Assembly (NCBI GenBank): GCA_025362615.1
Contig: JANYFQ010000586.1
Coordinates: forward strand, 1-6,168
Length of the DNA stretch: 6,168 nt
Source of the DNA: Hymenobacter sp.
GTDB lineage: Bacteria; Bacteroidota; Bacteroidia; Cytophagales; Hymenobacteraceae
Reading direction: 5' to 3'
The notes below the pieces were generated by a model. It ran no database searches, was not told the DNA's origin, and saw nothing but the letters and a program-made list of their open reading frames with translations. Position numbers and translations under genes: made by a program. How positions within the stretch are numbered: the stretch's first letter is position 1; each line of letters starts with the position of its first letter. Below, piece by piece: positions 1 through 6,156 of the stretch.

Positions 1-179
1 CGCACGGCATACAGGCCGGGGGCGAGGCCGCTCAGGTCGAGGGCCAGCTCGGTGGCCTGGGCGGGCAGCGTGGCCTGGCGCACGGTGCGGCCCAGGGCGT
101 CGCGCAGCGTGATGCGGCGGGCGACTGGCGCGGCGGGCAGGCGCAGGGTGGCCGTGCGGCTGGCCGGGTTAGGGTACAC
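1..179 (-). other. T9SS type A C-terminal sorting domain (truncated by window edge)
   Basis: From residue 1601 the protein reads VYPNPASRTATLRLPAAP, then a middle strand with LRDALGRTVRQATLP, then LALDLSGLAPGLYAVR. The YPNP opening, the central (L)xDxxGRxV strand and the closing GLYxVR strand are the standard marks of the Bacteroidota Por/T9SS type A sorting domain, which is recognised by the type IX translocon and removed by a sortase-like peptidase. Only the last strand, usually ending in a lysine-rich stretch such as KLVV, lies outside the window. Confidence 0.92.
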
Positions 180-3100
180 GGCCGGCGCGGCGGCGGCCCG
201 TGCGGCGGCCCCGGCGAGCGGGGCACCGGCCGGGGCCAGGTCGAGGAAGAAGCGGCCGGCCACGGCGGTGGCGGCGCTGGCAAAGGCGTAGCGCGTGGCG
301 GCCGTGAGGGGCGTGGCCGTGCTCAGGAGTTGGTCGCGCAGCACGAGGCGGGTGCCGGGGGCGAAGGCCGTGAGTGCGCCCACGGCCAGCACGTAGCGGC
401 CGGGGGCGGGCAGGGCCAGGGCCAGGGGCACGGTGGCGGTGGCGTTGCCCAAGGCGGGCAGGCCCTGAATGGCGAGGGCTTCGCCGGTGCTGGCGGTGGC
501 GCTCAGGCCCAGGCCGTTGGGGTTGGGCAGCTTGGCGGCGTCAAACTGCGCGTCGAGCCCGGTGCTGGCCCCGGCTTCGACATACACATAGAGGTTGTCG
601 GCAAGGCCGGCGGGGTTGGCTTCGGGGGCCAGGGCCAGGCGCAGTGTGGGGCGCGGGGCGGTGCCGCGGTGCAGGTCTTGCAGCGTGGCCTTGCCGGTGC
701 CCATGCCCGTGGTGGTGCGGGCCGCGTTGCGGAGGGTGAGCGTGCCGGTAGTTTGGCCGGCGCTCACGCGCACCCAGAAGCCCTGGCCCATGGGCAGCAC
801 GGGGTCGAGGTCGCCCAGGCCGTTGGCGTAGCTGAGGTAGCGCCCGCCGTACTGCCCGCTGGCTTCGAAGGCGTAGATGGACGCGTCGAGGCCGGGGCGG
901 TCGGCGGCCGGCACCAGGCCCCAGTGGAGGGGGCTGGGGTAGGGGTTGCTCACCAGGGCCCAGCCGGCGAAGCCGCCGCTGGCGGCGTTGCCGAAGGCGG
1001 CGGCCGGCACCCGGCCCAACGCGAGGCTGATATCCCCGTTGTTGAGCGGGCCCCGGAAAGCAATGCGGCGGTTGCCGGGCATATTGCCCGTCAGGCCCCG
1101 GCCCACCACGAGCGGGTCGGTGGGGGCGGCAAAGGCCGTCCAGCCCTTGTCGAAGGGCGCGAGGTTGTTCTGGGCCGAAAGCTGCCGGCTCTGGTCGTAG
1201 GTAAACACCGTCGGGTAGGGTTGCGTCAGGCCGGGGGTGGGCGAGGCGTTGTAGGTGGCCGAGCAGGTGGGCGCGTAGCCGGAGCCGCCCAGGTCGGCCA
1301 CGGTGGCCGTGGCCACGGGCGGCCCTACGTGGCGGTAGCCCAGGGCGCTGCCCGAAGCGTAGGCCGGCAGCCACACTTCCACGGTGGCGTTGCCCTGCAC
1401 CACGCCCGTGCCCTCGTTCACGACCATCGCCACGCTGTCGGGCGAGGAGCGGATGCGGAGTTCGGTGGCCGGCGTGGGGGGGCGCAGGATGCAGCCGGGC
1501 TTGACGATGAGGCGGCCGGTGATGGCCGTGGGGTTGGTGAGGGTGAGGCCGGCCGGGCAGTCCACGGTCAGCTCGAACACCTCGGGGGGCAGGCCGGTGC
1601 CCGTCACCTGGCTTGCCGCTGGCGCCGCGTAATGGTCATACCCCTTTTTGGAGTAGCGAAAGGCCTGCGCGGGCAGCGGCGTGGGCGCGGTGGCGTACTG
1701 AAATTGCCCGCTCAGCCCGTCGGCCGAAATGCCGGCCGGGTCGCTGATGTAGAGCGTCGCGCCGGCCTGCATATCCAGGCCGCCAGCGGGGCCAAACAGC
1801 ACCGGCCCGCGCATGATGCCCGCATCGGCCAGGGTGAGCTTGCCAGTGCAGGTGATGCCGCCCGGGCTGCCGCTGGGGGCAGTGGCATCGCCACCGTCCA
1901 GCACCGTGATGTTGTGGTAGGTGCCGCCGGGAATGGTGAGGGCGGTCGTGATGAACAGGTCGTCGGCCGCAGGCGGGCCGACTTCCAGCAGCCGCACCGA
2001 GTTGTCGGCGCAGCGCACCAGCACGTCGGCCAGGCCGTCGTTGTCGCAGTCGCCCACCCAGGCGTCGGCCGGGGCGGCGGGCAGGGCCAGGGTGCTGCCC
2101 ACGAAACCGCCGCGCCCGTCGTTCAGGCCCACCCACAGGGTGTTGTTGCCGGGGCACAGGGCCAGCAGGTCGCGGTCGCCGTCGCCGTCGAGGTCGGCGG
2201 TGTAGGCGCGGGTGGGGCCGCTGCCGGGGCCGGTGGCGATGGAGCGAAGCGACATAAGGGCATTGCCACTGTTCCCGATTCGCCGGAATGCGCCGATGGT
2301 TACGGCATTGTTTCCGGGCACGGGCACGATGGACTCCTCCAGGCCATCGCCGTCGAGGTCGGCCAGGGCGATGTTGCTGCCCACGGCCCCGGTCAGGGTC
2401 GAGGCGCTGGCATCGGCATCGTGCAGGTCGCCGGCCACGTCCACCGGAAACACCCGCACATGGGGGCCGCCGCCGGGGCCGGCCCCGCCCCAGGCCAGTT
2501 GGCCTTCGGGGCTGAGGCCGCCGGGCGCGAAGGCCACCGTGGCGGGGTCGCCGCTCACGGCGTAGCTCAGCAGGGAGGTGCGGTCGTTGCTGCCCGCCCC
2601 TTTGGTGTTGATGGCGTGGCGGGCGGGGGTGGGCATGATGGCTTCCAGCGCCCCGTCGTGGTTGAGGTCGGCCAGGGCGAGGTCGGTCACGAGGCCGGGC
2701 ACGTCGGTGGTGCTGACGAAGGTGAGGCTGCCGGTGGCTGCGGCCTGGTACACGTCGCAGCGGCTGCTGCCCAGGCTGGTGCTGATGCTGACGATGACGA
2801 CATCGGGAATGCCGTCGTCGGTGAGGTCGGCGCAGCGCACGAAGGCCGGCTCAAATTCGGACGTGGCCGTGGGGTCGGGGCTGTCCACGGGGTTCGTGGC
2901 CCAGCGGCGGCTGCCGGCCGGGGGCGCGAGCCGCTGAATCCAGGCCCGCTTCACCTTGGGCGGCTTGGAGGACCCGGTTCCGCTCTGCACCACTTCCAGC
3001 ACATCGAGCTTGCCGTCGCCGTTGAAGTCGGCCGTGGCCGTGATGGAGCCGGGCGTGAGGGCCAGGGGCGGTTCGGCCAGGGCCACGCAGGTGCCGTTGC

Positions 3101-4979
3101 TGGGGTCGGGGCGGCGGTCTACGCGCCAGCTCACGGGCGGGCCGCTGCGGCCGTCGGCGGCGGTGGCCCCGGTCATGGTCAGGGTGAAGGGGGCGATGGC
3201 CGGGTTGGTCCAGGTGTAGGGCAGGGCCCCGGGCGCGGCGGCGTTGATGCTGCGGGCCGGAATGGGCGCGTACTTGCCCCGCGCCCCGCAGCGCACCCGC
3301 AGCGCGGGCTGGGTGCCGCTGGCATCGAGGGCGGCGCCGTGCAGAATGCTCACGTCGGTGGGGCTGCTGCGGCGCACCAGGGCGTTGTGGGCCGGGCTGA
3401 GCCGGGTAATGGCCACCGGCTCCTGGTTCAGCAGGCTGGCCACGTCGCCGGAGCCGGTGCATACCGCAATGGCATCCAGGTCGCCGTCGTTGTCGAGGTC
3501 GCCGGCCACCACGCGGGCCACGCCCTGGCCCCAGCAAAACACCTTGTCGCCGGCCAGCCGCCCCGGCCGCGTTTCGCCGTCCGAGAACGTGCCCTGGGCG
3601 CGGGGGCCGGTGTTGCGGCACACCGTCAGGCCGCTGCCGCTGGCATCGGGCACCAGCAGGTCGAGGTCGCCGTCGCCGTCGAGGTCGGCCAGGGCCAAGT
3701 GGTGGGCCGGCTCGCGGAGAATGCGGAAGGATTGGTTCATGGTCAGGGTGCCGCTGGGCTGGGTTAGCAGCAGCACCGAAGGCGGCACGGCCGTGCTGCC
3801 GGTGCTGTTTCCGGCCCCGGCCACGGCAAAATCCACGCGCCCGTCGCCGTCCACATCGCCGGCGCAGAGGCCGGTGGGCGTGGTGCCCGCCGGTAAGGCC
3901 ACGCGCTGGGGCAGCCACTGCGACAACTGCCAGCGCAGGATGGCCAGTTCGCCGGTGTCGCGGCAGGCCGCCACCAGGTCGAGGTCGCCGTCGTTGTCAA
4001 TGTCGGTACACAGCACGTCCACCGGGGTGCCGGCGCAGGCAATGGCCGAGCCGGCCGGGGTGCTAAAGCTGCCCGTGCCGTCGTTGGTGCATACCACCAG
4101 GGTGTTGGCGGCGGCATCGGCCACGGTCAGGTCCAGGTCGCCGTCGGCATCGAGGTCGCCCACGCACAGGGCCACGGGGTTGGCCCAGCCGCTGCCCACG
4201 GCCACGGGGGTGCCGAAGGTGCCGGTGCCGTCGTTCAGGCACAGGTGTACACTGGCCGCTGTGCCGCCCCCGCCGGGCGCGGCGCACAGCAGGTCGAGGT
4301 CGCCGTCGTTGTCCACGTCGGCGCAGCGCACCACGTTGGTGCCCGCTGGCACGGCCCGGCGCTTCTGCACCGAGGGCAGCAGCAGCCGGCCGCTGGCCCC
4401 GGCCGTGTTCAGCAATACCTGCACGAGGCCGGCCACGGGGTCTGCGGCCACGGCGTCGAGGTAGCCGTCGTTGTCCACGTCGGCCAGGGTGGCATCGGCC
4501 AGGTGGGCCACGCGCTGGTCGGGCTGAAAGCGCACGAACAGCTTGGCGGTGCTGCTGCCCCCGGCCGCCGCCGTAAACTGCACCGTGCGCTTGACGGCGG
4601 GCAGGCCCCCGCCCTGGATGTGGCCCCGCACCGAGGCGGGCACCGTAATGCTCACCTCCTCGCCCGCCCGCAGCGGGGCGGTGGGCGTTACCACTACCCG
4701 GTCGTTGGCCCCCATCCCCCTGGTGTTGATGGCGTGCTTGCCGCCGGCAAACACCGTGATGCCGCCGATGGTGGCCGGGTCCACGGGTTGCGAGAATTGA
4801 ATTTCGAACGGGGCCGTGCGCGAAGCGCTCACGGCGTGGGCGGCGGGCGTGGTGCCCGTCACCTCAAAGGTTTGGGCCGAGGCCGCCGGGGCGGCCAGGG
4901 CCAGCACGGCGGCCAGCCAACGGGTGCGGCGGCCCACCGCCACGGCGGCGGCGGGCGACGAATGCGTCAAGATGTTCAT
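1..4979 (-). CDS. Large secreted FG-GAP/VCBS repeat protein with T9SS C-terminal sorting domain (3' end outside window)
   Basis: About 1660 codons are open without a stop from ATG 4979-4977 to the left edge. Domains in order: signal peptide (1-35, cleavage ASA|Q); SbsA-type Ig-like domain (about 37-135, with FSQPVDPATI); seven DxDxDGxxD calcium loops starting at residues 167, 221, 275, 326, 375, 432 and 494; a second Ig-like region (about 520-625, starting EPVAITRLSPAHNA); six more loops at 651, 718, 771, 874, 929 and 977; a beta-rich region (about 1003-1590) with the Bacteroidota surface-protein signatures GWALVSNPYPSP (near 1340) and GQGFWVRVSA (near 1400); and a sorting domain from VYPNPASR (1601) to GLYAVR at the edge. 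In known families such proteins cross the outer membrane through T9SS and are anchored or released; FG-GAP propellers bind calcium and often mediate adhesion. The precise ligand cannot be read here. The start is supported by the signal peptide directly following it. Probably only some 15-20 residues are missing. Confidence 0.93.
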   Translation of the reverse strand, partial: MNILTHSSPAAAVAVGRRTRWLAAVLALAAPAASAQTFEVTGTTPAAHAVSASRTAPFEIQFSQPVDPATIGGITVFAGGKHAINTRGMGANDRVVVTPTAPLRAGEEVSITVPASVRGHIQGGGLPAVKRTVQFTAAAGGSSTAKLFVRFQPDQRVAHLADATLADVDNDGYLDAVAADPVAGLVQVLLNTAGASGRLLLPSVQKRRAVPAGTNVVRCADVDNDGDLDLLCAAPGGGGTAASVHLCLNDGTGTFGTPVAVGSGWANPVALCVGDLDADGDLDLTVADAAANTLVVCTNDGTGSFSTPAGSAIACAGTPVDVLCTDIDNDGDLDLVAACRDTGELAILRWQLSQWLPQRVALPAGTTPTGLCAGDVDGDGRVDFAVAGAGNSTGSTAVPPSVLLLTQPSGTLTMNQSFRILREPAHHLALADLDGDGDLDLLVPDASGSGLTVCRNTGPRAQGTFSDGETRPGRLAGDKVFCWGQGVARVVAGDLDNDGDLDAIAVCTGSGDVASLLNQEPVAITRLSPAHNALVRRSSPTDVSILHGAALDASGTQPALRVRCGARGKYAPIPARSINAAAPGALPYTWTNPAIAPFTLTMTGATAADGRSGPPVSWRVDRRPDPSNGTCVALAEPPLALTPGSITATADFNGDGKLDVLEVVQSGTGSSKPPKVKRAWIQRLAPPAGSRRWATNPVDSPDPTATSEFEPAFVRCADLTDDGIPDVVIVSISTSLGSSRCDVYQAAATGSLTFVSTTDVPGLVTDLALADLNHDGALEAIMPTPARHAINTKGAGSNDRTSLLSYAVSGDPATVAFAPGGLSPEGQLAWGGAGPGGGPHVRVFPVDVAGDLHDADASASTLTGAVGSNIALADLDGDGLEESIVPVPGNNAVTIGAFRRIGNSGNALMSLRSIATGPGSGPTRAYTADLDGDGDRDLLALCPGNNTLWVGLNDGRGGFVGSTLALPAAPADAWVGDCDNDGLADVLVRCADNSVRLLEVGPPAADDLFITTALTIPGGTYHNITVLDGGDATAPSGSPGGITCTGKLTLADAGIMRGPVLFGPAGGLDMQAGATLYISDPAGISADGLSGQFQYATAPTPLPAQAFRYSKKGYDHYAAPAASQVTGTGLPPEVFELTVDCPAGLTLTNPTAITGRLIVKPGCILRPPTPATELRIRSSPDSVAMVVNEGTGVVQGNATVEVWLPAYASGSALGYRHVGPPVATATVADLGGSGYAPTCSATYNASPTPGLTQPYPTVFTYDQSRQLSAQNNLAPFDKGWTAFAAPTDPLVVGRGLTGNMPGNRRIAFRGPLNNGDISLALGRVPAAAFGNAASGGFAGWALVSNPYPSPLHWGLVPAADRPGLDASIYAFEASGQYGGRYLSYANGLGDLDPVLPMGQGFWVRVSAGQTTGTLTLRNAARTTTGMGTGKATLQDLHRGTAPRPTLRLALAPEANPAGLADNLYVYVEAGASTGLDAQFDAAKLPNPNGLGLSATASTGEALAIQGLPALGNATATVPLALALPAPGRYVLAVGALTAFAPGTRLVLRDQLLSTATPLTAATRYAFASAATAVAGRFFLDLAPAGAPLAGAAARAAAAPAVYPNPASRTATLRLPAAPVARRITLRDALGRTVRQATLPAQATELALDLSGLAPGLYAV
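2025..4481 (-). repeat. Thirteen FG-GAP/VCBS calcium-loop repeats in two sets (two predicted seven-bladed beta-propellers)
   Basis: The protein repeats the loop DxDxDGxxD, for example DVDNDGDLD at residues 221-229 and DLDGDGDLD at 432-440. Set one has seven loops (first residues 167, 221, 275, 326, 375, 432, 494), spaced 49-62 residues. Set two has six (651, 718, 771, 874, 929, 977) with a double-length gap of 103 residues between 771 and 874; that gap holds GGAGPGGGPHVRVF, which resembles an FG-GAP strand without a calcium loop. Some loops are degenerate: DFNGDGKLD (651), DLNHDGALE (771) and DLDGDGLEE (874). Seven plus seven matches the seven-bladed integrin-like propeller fold known for this family; the fold itself is inferred. 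At DNA level, gaggtcgccgtcg-like strings recur on the plus strand and could recombine. Confidence 0.88.
4875..4979 (-). other. Signal peptide of the surface protein
   Basis: Residues 1-35 form a classic Sec signal: a polar N-region with RRTR at residues 17-20, a hydrophobic core WLAAVLALAAPAA at 21-33, and an ASA|Q cleavage site after residue 35. The N-region is somewhat long, but no later ATG would keep the signal. Sec export to the periplasm is the step that precedes T9SS translocation, so this end agrees with the sorting domain at the other end of the protein. Confidence 0.85.
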
Positions 4980-5023
4980 AACAATAGGGGGGGGTAGGGG
5001 GGTGAGCAACTACGTCGCCTCAT
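4976..5023 (-). other. Possible leader peptide ORF overlapping the start of the surface-protein gene
   Basis: ATG at 5023-5021 opens a 15-codon frame, MRRRSCSPPYPPLLL, whose TGA stop (4978-4976) overlaps the ATG of the large gene (4979-4977) as ATGA. It lies downstream of the candidate promoter, so its start would be only about 8 nt from the predicted 5' end of the mRNA. The 4-nt overlap is the usual arrangement for translational coupling, and the PPYPP run is of the kind that slows ribosomes. No Shine-Dalgarno is seen. This may be chance, since the leader is short and C-rich. Confidence 0.2.
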
Positions 5024-5037
5024 GTTCAATGAGTAGT

Positions 5038-5045
5038 CAAATGTA
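5038..5045 (-). promoter_or_regulatory. Candidate Bacteroidota -7 promoter element for the surface-protein gene
   Basis: Read on the minus strand the sequence is TACATTTG, an exact match to the TAnnTTTG -7 element of Bacteroidota primary sigma factor promoters. It lies in an A/T-rich island (5026-5080) of an otherwise very GC-rich window. The -33 TTTG is not clear: the nearest similar string is CTTTC on the minus strand near 5062-5066, with a spacer shorter than usual. A start of transcription near 5031 would give a leader of about 50 nt. Confidence 0.5.
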
Positions 5046-5113
5046 CTGAAAAAAAAGTAATGAAAGCTTGCTATGCTTTTGGGCCTTTGAAGATGCCGGA
5101 CGGCGGCGTGTTG

Positions 5114-5139
5114 CCGGCCCGCCGCCCCGGCCCGCCGCC
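5114..5139. repeat. Perfect 13-bp tandem duplication in the intergenic region
   Basis: The 13-mer ccggcccgccgcc occurs twice back to back (5114-5126 and 5127-5139) and is followed by further C residues to 5145, making a run of eight. It lies between the two divergent promoter candidates. No function is recognised; simple slippage in a GC-rich spacer could produce it. Confidence 0.6.
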
Positions 5140-5147
5140 CCCCCCGA

Positions 5148-5179
5148 TTTGGCAATTGATATTTTTTGGAACACCTTTG
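5148..5179 (+). promoter_or_regulatory. Candidate promoter of the 229-residue protein gene
   Basis: TTTG at 5148-5151 is followed after 20 bp by CACCTTTG at 5172-5179. These resemble the Bacteroidota -33 TTTG and -7 TAnnTTTG elements, with a C in place of the first T. A nearby alternative, TATTTTTTG at 5160-5168, has one base too many. The A/T-rich segment 5146-5180 stands out from its surroundings. Transcription would start near 5185, giving a leader of about 60 nt that contains most of the 5179-5212 palindrome. Confidence 0.35.
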
Positions 5180-5212
5180 AACCGCGTAGCCGGCCGCCCG
5201 GCTAAGCGGTTC
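5179..5212. promoter_or_regulatory. 34-bp inverted repeat (hairpin or operator) upstream of the 229-residue protein gene
   Basis: GAACCGCGTAGCCGG (5179-5193) and CCGGCTAAGCGGTTC (5198-5212) are complementary at 14 of 15 positions around a 4-base loop CCGC; the single mismatch is G5186 against A5205. The repeat touches the end of the candidate -7 element and ends 31 bp before the ATG at 5244. It could be an operator for a dimeric regulator, a structured 5' leader, or, given the T-rich run from 5211, a terminator or attenuator. The sequence does not decide between these. Confidence 0.65.
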
Positions 5213-5243
5213 GTTTTCACCCTTCCTTTTTCCCTCACTGCCC

Positions 5244-5933
5244 ATGCTCTACGCCGACAAGTACGACAACCATTTCCTCAACATCACCTGCGGCCGGGCG
5301 CGCTTCGCCGACTTTGCCGGCTACACCGTCAATGCCCTCAAAGCCGCCGGCACGCCCGCCGCCCTGGCCGCGCTGGCCGGGCCGCTGGCCAGCGCCCAGG
5401 CCGCGTTTCTGACCGACGTGGCCCGGCGCACCACCGGCGGCGGCAGCACCCAGGACAACACCCAGGCCGAAGACACGCAGTGGACCGCCATCCGGGCCTT
5501 CCTCGCCGAAACCGACACCGTGACCCTGCGCCCCGCCTACTTTAAGAATGCCGTGGGCCTGCAGGCCATCTACCCCGCCAAGCTCGGCGGCCTCACCGAG
5601 GCCACCAAGGGCACCCGCCTGGCCAAGTTCGAAGCCTACGTGCAGGCCCTGGAGGCCGCCGCCCCCAGGCTCACGCCCGCCCCCGGCAAGGCCGCCCGCA
5701 AGCTGCTCGACGCCTACCGCGCCGTGGCCGACACCAAAGACACGGGCGAAAACGCCGTGGCCGGCCTCATTCAGCAGCTCGGGCCCCAGGCCGTGGCCCT
5801 CTGCGAAGCCCTTTTCGACGTGCATTGCACCGGCCTGGCCACCTACTCGCGCACCCCGGCCCTGGCCGCCGCCCTGTTCAACTACGGCCTGCTGCCCAAA
5901 AAGAAGCGCGGCCCCCGCCCGTCCAAAGTATAG
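5244..5933 (+). CDS. Hypothetical protein, 229 residues, helical, unknown function
   Basis: I do not recognise a named family. The protein has no signal peptide or membrane segment and is rich in Ala, Leu and charged residues, predicting mostly alpha helix: helices around 20-60, 78-90, 115-140, 147-163, 170-192 and 204-214. The N-terminus MLYADKYDNHFLNITCGRAR is distinctive. A Gly/Thr-rich loop TTGGGSTQ lies at 63-70. Cysteines are at 16, 187 and 195, and the tail KKKRGPRPSKV (219-229) is strongly basic, which might contact nucleic acid. The ATG at 5244 has no Shine-Dalgarno, as is common in Bacteroidota. Codon use is strongly GC-ending, as in its neighbour, so recent transfer is not suggested. 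It is divergent from the surface-protein gene, has a large palindrome in its leader and a dyad repeat array directly after its stop. Coding is well supported by third-position GC; function is unknown. Confidence 0.85.
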   Translation: MLYADKYDNHFLNITCGRARFADFAGYTVNALKAAGTPAALAALAGPLASAQAAFLTDVARRTTGGGSTQDNTQAEDTQWTAIRAFLAETDTVTLRPAYFKNAVGLQAIYPAKLGGLTEATKGTRLAKFEAYVQALEAAAPRLTPAPGKAARKLLDAYRAVADTKDTGENAVAGLIQQLGPQAVALCEALFDVHCTGLATYSRTPALAAALFNYGLLPKKKRGPRPSKV

Positions 5934-5940
5934 CCGCTAC

Positions 5941-6150
5941 TGGCCGTGGCCAGTGACGTTGCCGGGTGCCCGGCAAGGCTGGTGGCCGTGGCCAGTGCCG
6001 CTGCCGGGTGCCCGGCAAGCCTACTGGCCGTGGCCAGTGACGTTGCCGGGCGCCCGGCGGGCTTAGTGGCCACGGCCAGTGCCGTTGCCGGGTGCCCGGC
6101 AAGCTTGGTGGCCGTGGCCAGTGCCGTTGCCGGGCACCCCGCAAACAGCA
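5941..6150. repeat. Five 42-bp tandem units, each with two dyad-symmetric sequences
   Basis: Units occupy 5941-5982, 5983-6024, 6025-6066, 6067-6108 and 6109-6150, each exactly 42 bp. Every unit begins TGGCC-GT-GGCCA (AC in unit four) and holds at offset 19-36 a second dyad, consensus TTGCCGGG-TG-CCCGGCAA. Arms are conserved while the central dinucleotides vary (GT/AC; TG/CG/CA). The last six bases of each unit vary, and unit five decays at its right end. Units one and three share CTAC before them and GTGACG inside, whereas two, four and five share GTGCCG, so an 84-bp dimer period is visible. The array starts 8 bases after the stop of the preceding gene. Roles such as REP/BIME-like mRNA stabiliser, terminator block or protein-binding array are possible; none is demonstrated. 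Confidence 0.92.
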
Positions 6151-6156
6151 AAAGCT

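Noticed and set aside
541..1374. 277-codon and other closed minus-strand frames inside 541-4287
   Set aside because: They are in the wrong frame relative to the continuous frame from 4979 and give Arg/Pro-rich sequence without domains.
330..3767. 1145-codon open frame on the plus strand
   Set aside because: It is codon-aligned antisense to the surface-protein gene. It stays open because the GC-rich gene avoids TTA, CTA and TCA codons, which are the complements of stops. Its product is low-complexity Gly/Ala/His/Arg, whereas the minus strand gives clear domains.
4245..4997. 250-codon plus-strand frame
   Set aside because: Same antisense register as the 1145-codon shadow; it covers the signal peptide and first repeats of the real gene and has no recognisable product.
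5062..5080. Short inverted repeat AAAGC/GCTTT upstream of the minus-strand promoter
   Set aside because: Arms are only 5 bp with a 7-base loop, well within chance for an A/T-rich stretch.
4976..5245. 89-codon minus-strand frame spanning the intergenic region
   Set aside because: It starts over the first codons of the plus-strand gene, has no promoter, and its product has no recognisable features; only the last 15 codons, downstream of the promoter candidate, are kept as a speculative leader.
5235..5825. 196-codon minus-strand frame opposite the 229-residue gene
   Set aside because: Gly-rich shadow, antisense to a gene with normal composition; no promoter or domain support.
5941..6150. CRISPR array
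   Set aside because: The units are contiguous 42-bp repeats with only about six variable bases at each end; there are no unique spacers and no cas genes in view.
5548..6151. Frames across the 42-bp repeats that encode 14-residue repeats (plus strand to 6066, minus strand 5878-6151)
   Set aside because: A 42-bp unit is a multiple of three and lacks stops, so several frames stay open on both strands. The dyad symmetry explains the conservation better than any protein, and unit five decays without regard to frame.
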